Below are positions 44,543 to 52,871 of a DNA stretch of 52,871 nucleotides, one piece after another (the stretch's first letter is position 1; each line of letters starts with the position of its first letter). The DNA is taken from the NCBI GenBank assembly GCA_001687465.1, contig LVLI01000944.1:1-52871 (forward strand). Direction: 5' to 3'. The position numbers and the translations under genes were made by a program. This stretch comes from Halocafeteria seosinensis (Eukaryota > Sar > Bigyra > Bicosoecida). Below the pieces are notes generated by a model that was not told the origin of the DNA, did not search any database, and was given only the letters and a program-made list of their open reading frames with translations.

Positions 44543-46462
44543 CTAAAATTCATCGAAAGGGTTGAAGTCCTGGTTCCCATTCCTCTGGGTCCTATGTTTC
44601 TCGGTATCAGACTGATTGTTACTCATAGGGATTGAATGGGGATTCGTTTCAGGAAACTGATGGGCAGCTTGTGCGGGGTTGTATGGGTGATATGGAGCAA
44701 TAACCGGACCTCTTTGAGGATGACTACTACGTGGTGCACCCAAGTTGGGGTATCCACCCTGCGAAGCAGAGGGAGGCGACCTACGTTGAGTTGGTGGGTT
44801 CATATCTGGCTGCATACTGGGTGCATAGCCGTGTTGGTGCTGGGGATGGACAACACCTATGCCTGCAGAAGGCCGCTGAAACTCTTGAGTCTGTCCAGTC
44901 GGAGCCTGTCTAGACTGGTTGCTCGGACCCGCGATTTCGGCAAACGGGTCATAATTATCCCCCTCCCCATGGTTGTTAGTCTTACAGGTATCTTCAGATC
45001 CAAATAAATCGTTCAGGGGGTCACTCGTGCTACCCGTTGGCTGACTGCTTCGGTGCGTGGGTTGGCTCAGATCCGCGGTGCCTCCAAATAAATCAGCTAG
45101 TTCATCTATGTCCCCACCCTTTTGTTCTTCCGCACCCATAGAACTGGAGGCCACAGAGGCGCCTGTTCCTGCCCTGGACCGAGCCTCTGCGTTCGAATCT
45201 CCTGGCGGTGGTGGAAGAAGGCCCGGTTTCCCAGTGCCTCTTCCAGACGACCGGCGTGAGGTTTTGCCCTTGTTTTCTCCCTGTTTTTTTCTTGGGACAT
45301 TAACGTGAATTTTGTTCATCGTCTGGGATGCTTTGTTCGTACCATTTTTATCATCCTTGCTTTTTACGTTCACGGGTTGGTCAAACGTCTCTTCAACAAT
45401 ACCAAGGATATCGGACTCCGCCTTGCTTGGTTGGGAAGGGGCATTTTGTTTTGGGGGTGGCTGCTGGCGCGTGTCTGGAGGATGTGATACTGGTGGTTGC
45501 GAAGGAGACGAAGCCTTGGGTGGCCCGTGGTGCAGCACTTGTTTGTAGAATTCCAGTGCTTCATGGAGTTCATCATTGAGGTTGAGCAATGGTTCCATTC
45601 GACCAGGGCTTTCCTGGTATTCTTGTATCTTCTGTAACAGGGGTGATTCACCTCCTTTCACTGTACTATATAATTCTGAGATGGCTTCATTTTGTTTTAA
45701 GTCGGCCGCGCTGGCAGCTTGAGACGTTGTATCCCGAAGCATATCAATTGAGTATTTCAAATTGTGCAGTTCTTTAGGAAGTGCGTCCACATTTGTATAG
45801 CTCTTCGGCAAAGACTTTGACGAAGCAGTGTTACCGGACGTGTCAGTGGTAGCCGTCCTTTGTTGAGGAGCCTCTTTGGGGGAGCGTGACATTGCCCTCT
45901 GTTCATCAGTTTGGATAGCTTGTGGTGTGAAAATTGGTGGTCTATTCTCATCGAGTTGTGGCAAAGGGAACTCATGGCCTTTCGCTTTCAATGAGTGATA
46001 ACATTCGACAAAACCTCTTAAACCATGGTTCTTGGCTAGAGGCAAGAATTCCTCACCCCATGCCTGAATCAGTTCCTTCGCTTTCAAGTTGACCTCTTTC
46101 GCTCCTGGTTTCGAGCGTTTTGAATGCGATTCTTCAACGACTTTGGTCATCGTTTCCATGGTGGATTCTGAACCAAGCTCTCGTAGCATGTCTAAACCAC
46201 AATTTTTCGCTATCGCCTCCATCAAATGTAAAGCCAATAATACGGAGTTCCATTTCTTAGACTTCAACCTGATGCGCAGTAGTCGAGCCACTTCTTGCCG
46301 TTCTTCAAACTTCGTCATGCTGTTGATTTTATCCACAATGTCTATGTTCAGTTGCCAATCCACGCTCACCTGTACATCACTTGTGGCTCTCTCGATCATT
46401 TCTTCTGTTTCACCAATATCCGCCACCGGAGGTTCAAGTTTGTCTAGTCGAAAAAAATCCAT
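44543..46462 (-). CDS. TOM1-like VHS-GAT endosomal adaptor
   Basis: An uninterrupted frame encodes 639 residues. The VHS domain opens the protein: ERATSDVQVSVDWQLNIDIV, ALHLMEAIAKNCG and WGEEFLPLAKNHG. The GAT three-helix region follows at about 225-315 (LPKELHNLKYSIDMLRDTTS; LNLNDELHEALEFYKQVL). TOM1/TOL proteins bind ubiquitinated cargo and act in an ESCRT-0-like step. The C-terminal half is disordered and rich in Gln, Pro and Ser. It carries DLFGG, NDLFGS and DPFAEI, which suit clathrin or adaptor binding. It ends NPFDEF, an EH-domain ligand. TSG101, the next step in the pathway, is encoded elsewhere in the window. It is divergent from the golgin gene. Confidence 0.92.
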   Translation of the reverse strand: MDFFRLDKLEPPVADIGETEEMIERATSDVQVSVDWQLNIDIVDKINSMTKFEERQEVARLLRIRLKSKKWNSVLLALHLMEAIAKNCGLDMLRELGSESTMETMTKVVEESHSKRSKPGAKEVNLKAKELIQAWGEEFLPLAKNHGLRGFVECYHSLKAKGHEFPLPQLDENRPPIFTPQAIQTDEQRAMSRSPKEAPQQRTATTDTSGNTASSKSLPKSYTNVDALPKELHNLKYSIDMLRDTTSQAASAADLKQNEAISELYSTVKGGESPLLQKIQEYQESPGRMEPLLNLNDELHEALEFYKQVLHHGPPKASSPSQPPVSHPPDTRQQPPPKQNAPSQPSKAESDILGIVEETFDQPVNVKSKDDKNGTNKASQTMNKIHVNVPRKKQGENKGKTSRRSSGRGTGKPGLLPPPPGDSNAEARSRAGTGASVASSSMGAEEQKGGDIDELADLFGGTADLSQPTHRSSQPTGSTSDPLNDLFGSEDTCKTNNHGEGDNYDPFAEIAGPSNQSRQAPTGQTQEFQRPSAGIGVVHPQHQHGYAPSMQPDMNPPTQRRSPPSASQGGYPNLGAPRSSHPQRGPVIAPYHPYNPAQAAHQFPETNPHSIPMSNNQSDTEKHRTQRNGNQDFNPFDEF

Positions 46463-46777
46463 CCTTACTACGTCTGTGGGTTGTATGCTGATTTTGCCGA
46501 GCCATGTAATAATTCCACCAGCCCTGACTACTATTGGACAGACCGTGGAATCAAGCTATCCGTGATATCGATGTTTAATGACGTGTCTCTCAAGATTCCA
46601 AAGAACGTTGACAAAAGATTGTCCGGTTGACAAACTTGCCAGGAAGTTGCTGCTTTGGAGCCCAAACTTTGGACCCATTGAATACCAATACCATCCGTGT
46701 CGTTTTCCAAGGTGTCCCTTGTATGGGAAAGGTTATTTTCTTAATGGACGCCAGTTGAAACAAGGGTATAGTGAGAA
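46463..46777. promoter_or_regulatory. divergent promoter region of the TOM1-like and golgin genes
   Basis: About 315 bases separate the two start codons. Both promoters must lie here. No specific element was identified. Confidence 0.45.
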
Positions 46778-49700
46778 ATGTCCTCTTCGAGACAGGAAGA
46801 GGACCAGAGTGGTAACAACGCGTTCGACGCCTGGGACCTCGAATTCAGCGATGAAGAAGGCACAGACCAACCGGAAAGTAAGCAATCGCAACAACAACCG
46901 AAAGAACAAAGTGCATCGGCAGCAGCATCGGCTGAGCAATCAGAACCGGGAGAGCAGCAAGAAGGCTCTTTATTTGGTGGATGGCGAAGTGGCTGGGGCA
47001 ACTCCCTCTTCACCAACCTGTATTCCAACGCCTCCAAAATTACAGAGAATTCGGCAAAGTTTATCGAGAGACTCGATGAAACTCTAGTGGGCGATGAAGA
47101 CGACGAAGACGATGATGATGATGACGTGTATGGCTCGCAACAGGAGAACGAAGAGGACAGCGATGAAGCCGGAGGTCACGAAGGTGACCATACTCGGTCC
47201 AGCTCTCTTTCTGGTTTATTAGGTCATGGACGTCAGCTTACGGGCGGGTCGTTCTTATCTAGAGCCGCTGAAACAGTGGGTTTAAATGAAGATGAAGAAG
47301 AGGAAGACGGGGATGGCGGTGCATCCGAGTCTTCAAAGTTTACTGCGGAGGAGGTTCAGTTGCTTCGTGACACTTTGTTGCAGGAGCAGACAGCTCTACA
47401 AAAACGTAATAAGGAGCTTGAAGAAATGTTGGATGACCAAACTGCGCAAAGGAAGGAATTGGAACAGACAGTGATTGAACTAAAAGGACGGGGAGGTGGG
47501 GATGCAGAGCACGATACGGCTAACCAGCTGAGGAAGAAACTTGAAGAGGTAGAATCTCTTCGAAAAGCCGCTGTGGATTCCAAAGAAGAGTTGAGGACAG
47601 AATATGGAAATGTGCAACAACACAACAAAAAACTACAAGAACAAGTTCAAGACTTCCAATCCAGAGTAGAGATGCTTCAGGAAGAAAATGCAACTTTAAA
47701 AGAGTCGCTTACACAGTTACACGGCAATCAAGGCGAAGCAGAGAAGGAAAAAGAATACCTGGAACAACTAGAGCAAATGCGGCAAGAGCTTCATGATGCT
47801 CGAGAATTTGAGAAAGAGCGAGATGAATACTTACAGCGGTTGGAAAAACTGGGAGCAGAGCTTCGGAAGGAGAAGGAGACCACCGAAGGAGATGAATTTC
47901 AATTGCTAAGGGAAGTATTGAGTAGTAAGCGAAACGTCGAGAAAGAAAAGGATGAGTATTGGAAACAACTTCAAGAGTTGCGTGAAGAATTGGGAAGCAA
48001 GCAGCAAGAAGTGGAGAAAGAGCGTGATGACTGCTCCAACCAACTTCAGCACGCTCAAAACCAGTTAAACGATAAAGAAGAGATAGAGAGACAAAGAAAC
48101 GCGTACTATCAAGAACTAGAAGAGATACGAGAGGAACGTAGGCATCTCAGAAATAAAGTCGACTCAAACGAGACGGAAAGGAGACGCTTAGAACACGAGC
48201 TAGAAGCTGTGAACAAGCAACTTCGCGACTACGAACAACAACTGCGTCACTCAAGAGAGGCTTTACGAACCGAGTCTGACACTTGTCAAAATGATCAAGA
48301 TGTGAACACTCGGTCAAAGTCGCAGAGCGAAAGAGAAATGGGAGATTCAGTCCTCGAAACTTCTGTAGGTGGTGAGAACGAAGCATGTGACTCTTTGGAA
48401 CAGGAGCTTAAGAAGAAAGAAGAACACATTTGTGAACTTCAGAAGCAATTGGAATCGTCTCGGGGACCGGTTAAAGATGTTGCGGACCAGGTACCTCTCG
48501 CCATTGACGCGAGATGTGTCGGGGAAATAAGACATCGTTGTCGACTGCTGCAGCAAGAAAATGTAGGGTTATCTTCTCAGGTCCACGAGTCCAACGAAAA
48601 ATTCTTAGCAGACATCTCTTTCACCGTACAGGCAATAGGGGAGGCACTTCACGGATTCACCGCAGTTCAGTCCAATGGCCGTGAAACTTCTCGTTCGGTT
48701 TACTCTGCACTCAGTCAACTAGTCAATTCCCTCAAGAGCTTGAAACGGGATCAAGAATTTTTGTATCATGAAGTAGCCGAGGCGCTGCCTTCACACAACA
48801 CGTGGGAACGCATTATCGCGCTTTATAATCGGCAACTGAGTTGGTTCCGAGAGGAACTTCGGTCTGCTGGAACTAACACTCAAGAAATGGAAGCAAGCAA
48901 GGAGCAAGCGGCAGTGAATGCTGAAGAGAATCGCTCACTAAAGGAGCGGGTTAATTCAGTGAACTCCTCTCTTGATGCAGCGGAGAGGGAGAAAACCGAG
49001 TTGCACAAGGAGCTGGGAGGATGGAAAAAGGCGAAGGAGGAATTAGAGAGCCAGTACGCTGATTTATATCAAAAGGAAGCCGAAATGGAACAAGAACTGC
49101 AACACTTAAGACAGAAGCAATCAGAGTTCCAATATCAGGAAGAACAACTGCGAAAGCTTGAGAGAGAAAAGAATGATCTTTCACAAGAGGTGGAAGATTT
49201 CAAACAAAGCAACAATGCTTACATCAGGCGCGTTGACAGCGTTCGTGGGGAACTTGAGGAAACGGAGCAGAAGCTGCAAGAGTCTTGGGGACGGGTTCGA
49301 GAACTCGAGGAGCAGCTAAGTGAGAGTCATTCGAAACGGACACAATTGGATCAGGAAAAAGAGAGCCTGGAGCGTCAAATTGCTAATGCGGAAGAGGAGA
49401 AAGACAGCCTCAAGGAAAGGATAACTGCACTAGAGACCTCATTGGAGAAGGAAAAGTCGGAGCACTCTTCTGTTGCTGAACAGCTTCAAGAGACGAAACG
49501 ACAACTGTCTTCGACGACTTCATTAGAGGAAGAAAAGAGGGAACTAGAAGAAAAAATTTCGCAACTCGAACAGAAAGGTGAAGAGAGAGAGAGAAAGCTG
49601 AGAGTTGCACAGGCACAGTGGAAAAGGGAGCGAGATGCGCTTAAGGGCGAGAGAGACGAGGCTATGAAAGAGACCGAGTCCCTGGAAAGCAAGATCAAAG

Positions 49701-50575
49701 ATTTGCAGGAGAAGTACGAAAAAGAGCAAAAACGAGGTGAAGATGACGAAACGGCAGACACAAAGAAAGAACTTCAACGGTTGGAACACCAATATCAGGC
49801 TCTCGAGCGTAAGAACACAGAGCTGGAAGAAGAGGTTCGAAATTGGAAGGAGCAATGCGCTGAAAGTGACACTCAACTACAGAAGCACGTCGAGGAGAAA
49901 AATATTCTAGAGCGTAAGGTTGAAGATCTTGGCTCTCAACTTCAGCGGAAGGACCAAAAGATTAGCCATGACATGTCCAGAATATCTGAAATAGAGGCAA
50001 AGTTAGACGCAGAGAAAAAAGGAAAGGAGGAGTTGGAAGAGTCCAAGAAGAAGACACAGGAGGTGGGCATACAGTGTACTGATGAAAGAAGTACGAAAAA
50101 TAGCACAGAGCAAATGCGCAAGCTTGAGAAGCAGCTTAAAGAGGCCCGCACAGAGCTGGAGAGGTTACGGAGCAGAAGCTCTTCCAGCTCCCCCCAAAAA
50201 CCAAGCTCACAAGTTGAACCACATTCTCCAGAGCAACAGAGACGATCCTCTGCAAGTGAGACACCTCTATCTACCCAATCTACACTTCGAGCTCGCTCGG
50301 CCAAGGAGTACGATGTAGAAGCTGGGCGTGGGGAGGATTTGGAAGACAGGTTTAGAGACGAAGATAGTGTCCGGCCGCATGGCCTTACAATTGATGGTGC
50401 CCTGCGAAGTTGGCCTCTGTGTCTCAGTTTATTACGCAATACACCCTCAGCTGCGCGCAACACGTTCGGGAAGGATATTGGAGGGGCATTTACGAGCCCT
50501 GCCTTTGCACTTTTTGTGTACGTCGTAATACTGCACGTAGCGTTCCTGTGGTGCTACCCAGCTGAAGCTGAGTAA
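46778..50575 (+). CDS. tail-anchored golgin-like coiled-coil protein
   Basis: An uninterrupted frame encodes 1265 residues. The N-terminus is acidic, then comes LFGGWRSGWGNSLFTNLYSN, a possible amphipathic membrane contact. From about residue 190 to 1140 nearly everything is charged heptad repeat, broken once around 560-660. A Ser/Pro-rich linker precedes a single C-terminal membrane span at about 1243-1260. That span (LFVYVVILHVAFLWCY) keeps the Tyr and His spaced as in CASP and golgin-84 anchors. I infer a Golgi tether with the coiled coil in the cytosol. Exact orthology among golgins is not clear. No GRIP domain is present. Confidence 0.82.
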   Translation: MSSSRQEEDQSGNNAFDAWDLEFSDEEGTDQPESKQSQQQPKEQSASAAASAEQSEPGEQQEGSLFGGWRSGWGNSLFTNLYSNASKITENSAKFIERLDETLVGDEDDEDDDDDDVYGSQQENEEDSDEAGGHEGDHTRSSSLSGLLGHGRQLTGGSFLSRAAETVGLNEDEEEEDGDGGASESSKFTAEEVQLLRDTLLQEQTALQKRNKELEEMLDDQTAQRKELEQTVIELKGRGGGDAEHDTANQLRKKLEEVESLRKAAVDSKEELRTEYGNVQQHNKKLQEQVQDFQSRVEMLQEENATLKESLTQLHGNQGEAEKEKEYLEQLEQMRQELHDAREFEKERDEYLQRLEKLGAELRKEKETTEGDEFQLLREVLSSKRNVEKEKDEYWKQLQELREELGSKQQEVEKERDDCSNQLQHAQNQLNDKEEIERQRNAYYQELEEIREERRHLRNKVDSNETERRRLEHELEAVNKQLRDYEQQLRHSREALRTESDTCQNDQDVNTRSKSQSEREMGDSVLETSVGGENEACDSLEQELKKKEEHICELQKQLESSRGPVKDVADQVPLAIDARCVGEIRHRCRLLQQENVGLSSQVHESNEKFLADISFTVQAIGEALHGFTAVQSNGRETSRSVYSALSQLVNSLKSLKRDQEFLYHEVAEALPSHNTWERIIALYNRQLSWFREELRSAGTNTQEMEASKEQAAVNAEENRSLKERVNSVNSSLDAAEREKTELHKELGGWKKAKEELESQYADLYQKEAEMEQELQHLRQKQSEFQYQEEQLRKLEREKNDLSQEVEDFKQSNNAYIRRVDSVRGELEETEQKLQESWGRVRELEEQLSESHSKRTQLDQEKESLERQIANAEEEKDSLKERITALETSLEKEKSEHSSVAEQLQETKRQLSSTTSLEEEKRELEEKISQLEQKGEERERKLRVAQAQWKRERDALKGERDEAMKETESLESKIKDLQEKYEKEQKRGEDDETADTKKELQRLEHQYQALERKNTELEEEVRNWKEQCAESDTQLQKHVEEKNILERKVEDLGSQLQRKDQKISHDMSRISEIEAKLDAEKKGKEELEESKKKTQEVGIQCTDERSTKNSTEQMRKLEKQLKEARTELERLRSRSSSSSPQKPSSQVEPHSPEQQRRSSASETPLSTQSTLRARSAKEYDVEAGRGEDLEDRFRDEDSVRPHGLTIDGALRSWPLCLSLLRNTPSAARNTFGKDIGGAFTSPAFALFVYVVILHVAFLWCYPAEAE

Positions 50576-50628
50576 CGTTGCCTCAGCAGACAACGCTATC
50601 TGCTTTCTTTAGTTCCAATTTACTGCCT

Positions 50629-51667
50629 CTAGACCATATGAATACCGTTTCCGAGACCTCGGGATCGTTGGAGACTGGATAAAAAGCTACCGTACGTGGC
50701 ACTTCCAGTAACAGCCCCTGCTTGCGCGGGATTCACCCGCGTAGTTTGCACGGAGAACTGATTGCTGTCATCGGAAGAAGGACCTTTAACATGTATTTCG
50801 ACAATGTGCTCCATCATGGAAAAGTCGCACATGAGACGAGCCGTGGTAGAATCGAAGCCCAAATTTTCGGCAGCAATGGATGCTGCAGCCATTGTGTTAA
50901 CGTTGTTTGGGGCCAAGGGGCATAGTGATCGAACTGGTCCTTCATAAAGCGTGTGCGTGCCAGGCGTCTGCTTTTGCAGTATCTGTCCAAACATGAAATT
51001 TATTCATTGTTCCTGTTCCGTATCTCAAATACAATGAACACCAATGATGGAATCTCAACCACCTACCTCGTCGAGCTGCGTCTTAAGCTCACCTGTCAAC
51101 TTGAGTGAAGTAGGGTGTTTCTTCATTGTAACTGTCAACCCCTTGAGCGTCCCTCGTTGAGCCATCTTTTGAATATCCTGCATTGTATGAATCGCAGCTG
51201 GTAGGTCTCAGAGCGCAAGTTTCCAGCACTGTCGCAGTTTTCCTTACAGCTGCACCCCACAAGGCCCCACTTGGGATGTATACACCCCTTCCGTTTTCTT
51301 TTTTGGCCTCTTCATGTATAGTACGTTCTGTCTCAGGATCTGCCAGAGCCGTTGGAGACCCTATGAATAGGTCCGCGTACTGTACGATTCGGCCTCCGTA
51401 CTCTTGCACAACCGAAGGATGACAGATTTCCACCACGAGGTCCGGTGAGAAGTTCTGGGCTAATTCAATATCTTCCAGTATTTTATCCTTCGGTACATAT
51501 TCCGTTTGTTTCAACTTTTCCGACGTGCGGTTCCACACAAAAGCTAGCTCGAAGTGCTTGCCCACTTGTTCATCATGGAGTATAGCATGGGTAAGATATT
51601 GCCCCACACTTCCAAACCCCAGAATTCCCACACGTGTTCTTCCTCCACTTCCCGACATACTAGACAA
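50629..51667 (-). CDS. ASPDH: L-aspartate dehydrogenase-like protein
   Basis: This family oxidises L-aspartate to iminoaspartate with NAD(P). Exons 51248-51667, 51067-51177 and 50629-50982 join in frame to give 294 residues. The Rossmann motif is VGILGFGSVGQYL. VVEICHPSVV, LFIGSPTALAD and GVYIPSGALWGA follow. The second domain shows LYEGPVRSLCPLAPNNVNTM and NPAQAGAVTGSATYG. These blocks match animal ASPDH closely. No membrane segment or targeting signal is evident. It converges on the golgin gene, 53 bases from its stop. Confidence 0.95.
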
Positions 51668-51921
51668 ATCTTATTTTCCTTTCTGTTCCACTCAATCGTT
51701 GAAACGGATAGGTCTTCATGTCTACAGAGCCACAATGTCAACAGGCTCGTTGTGACCACCGTTTATACACCATTAACCTATGATGCGGTCAACTTCACAG
51801 AGTCCTCCCATTTGAATACCATGGTTCAAATGCTCCTCAATGGTCGATAGCACACTGTACAGATAAGGTTGGTTAATTTGGTCTTGCGAAAAATAGTCAA
51901 TTTTACTAGGCGCGTGATGCC

Positions 51922-52861
51922 ATGAAGGTGTACAAAAGTGAAATCCCTTCGTCTTGTCAAAATGGACAAGCCGTTTGTCTGGGCATTGATGAAGCCGGAC
52001 GCGGTCCTGTACTAGGTTTGTACTCCAAAGCTGCGAGTGATGAAGCTGCAACGTTGATGTTACTTTGTCGATGGCACAGGCCCCATGGTATACGGAGCTG
52101 CGTATTGGCCGCTTGAACGGGAAAAAGAGATGGAGGACAGTAGCTTCGATGGTAAGAATTGAACGATCTCCGCGACATCAAACACAACCTACCTATGGGC
52201 AACCCACTACTCAATTTGAAACGACCCTCCGTGGATTTTCCGTTCGTCTTGTACAGACTCCAAAGCATTGTCCCCTGAGCAGCGAAAAAGCTTGTTTGAG
52301 AATATTAAGAATCATCCGCATGTGGGGTACATCATTCTAGAGATTCCTCCAGAGGAAATATCGTCAAAGATGCTAAGAAAGTACGCCGATTCGCGCACTC
52401 CTTAATGCTTTCAATTATACCCTTACAGGTTCTAGTTTTCTTGTAACAGAATACCGTATAACTTAAACGCTATTTCTCATGATACAGCTATCGGCCTGGT
52501 TGAAAAGGCCCTAGAAGATAATGTGCAGGTAGAGAAGGTTTATGTGGATACAGTTGGAGATCCATCTCGTTACGAGGTGAGCATAGAGGAATATTGTGCG
52601 ACGTGCTTTCTGGCGCATCATTTGTCCTTGATGAAGGTGGTCTTCCTTCTGATGAACGCTTGCAGAAAAAATTGGATGAATATTTCGGAGGAAAGATTGA
52701 GTTTACCGTGCGCAAGAAGGCCGACTCACTGTACAAATGCGTGAGTGCCGCTAGTATATGCGCAAAGGTGACAAGGGATGAAGCAATGGAACATTGGGAT
52801 AAAGAGCATTCAATCGAAACGAAACAAGGGGCTGCTCCGTATGGTAGTGGCTACCCGTCAG
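51922..52861 (+). CDS. RNASEH2A: ribonuclease H2 catalytic subunit (incomplete at window edge)
   Basis: RNase H2 cuts RNA in RNA-DNA hybrids and removes single ribonucleotides from DNA. Exons 51922-52015, 52080-52151, 52257-52380, 52450-52576 and 52666-52861 join in frame; a donor follows at 52862 and the gene leaves the window. The active-site block [20 protein letters not shown] is intact, with Asp and Glu metal ligands. [26 protein letters not shown] and [20 protein letters not shown] are further RNase HII-type signatures, ending in YGSGYPS. The remaining C-terminal part is not visible. Confidence 0.95.
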
Positions 52862-52871
52862 GTAAGGACGG

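Noticed and set aside
44636-45548. Several plus-strand frames across the TOM1-like gene
   Set aside because: They are antisense to a continuous, domain-supported minus-strand frame.
1-52871. CRISPR arrays, rRNA or tRNA genes
   Set aside because: No regularly spaced repeats, rRNA blocks or convincing cloverleaf sequences were seen; a tRNA scan could not be run.

Overview
The window is nuclear DNA from a compact, intron-bearing microbial eukaryote. Coding exons are broken by uniform GT-AG introns, mostly about 58-77 bases long. Genes lie on both strands, and convergent neighbours often end only about 20-110 bases apart. I reconstructed about 23 protein genes by joining exons in frame. An EFHC1/RIB72-type axonemal protein (three DM10 domains plus EF hands) argues for a lineage that builds, or recently built, motile cilia. 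The lineage cannot be fixed from this window. A flagellated alga, a stramenopile or another flagellated protist are all possible, and nothing seen requires a plastid.

Layout: 1-870 no gene seen; 880-2307 peroxisomal-type acyl-CoA thioesterase (+); 2417-3244 ATG10 (-); 3482-5134 unidentified 506-residue protein (-); 5971-9743 MCM9 (+); 9765-10715 protein resembling proteasome assembly chaperone 1 (-); 11069-12885 TSG101/VPS23 (-); 13454-15915 divergent kinesin (-); 16149-17089 eIF4E-family protein (+); 17203-17897 ankyrin protein (-); 17898-19665 empty; 19666-22214 degenerate JmjC protein with a C-terminal zinc finger (+); 22237-25080 UBE3A-like HECT ligase (-); 26545-29545 WW-WW-MyTH4-FERM protein (+); 30159-31190 inositol-dehydrogenase-like oxidoreductase (+); 31315-32363 METTL21-like methyltransferase (-); 33174-33812 small methyltransferase (+); 33813-36960 gene-poor tract with a decayed Ty1/copia-like trace; 36961-39243 orphan Arg/Ser-rich protein (+); 39265-40608 Orai-like channel (-); 41619-44469 EFHC1 (+); 44543-46462 TOM1-like VHS-GAT protein (-); 46778-50575 tail-anchored golgin (+); 50629-51667 aspartate dehydrogenase (-); 51922 to the edge RNASEH2A (+, incomplete).

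The genes do not form one pathway. Some share broad themes: ubiquitin-dependent trafficking and degradation (ATG10, TSG101, TOM1-like, HECT ligase, possible PSMG1), genome maintenance (MCM9, RNase H2), and cytoskeleton/cilium (kinesin, MyTH4-FERM, EFHC1). The most interesting signals are conserved folds that seem to have lost or changed their active site: a JmjC domain missing expected iron ligands, a kinesin with a perfect P-loop but degraded switches, and an eIF4E with a long insertion beside the cap pocket. A motor-less WW-MyTH4-FERM architecture also stands out.
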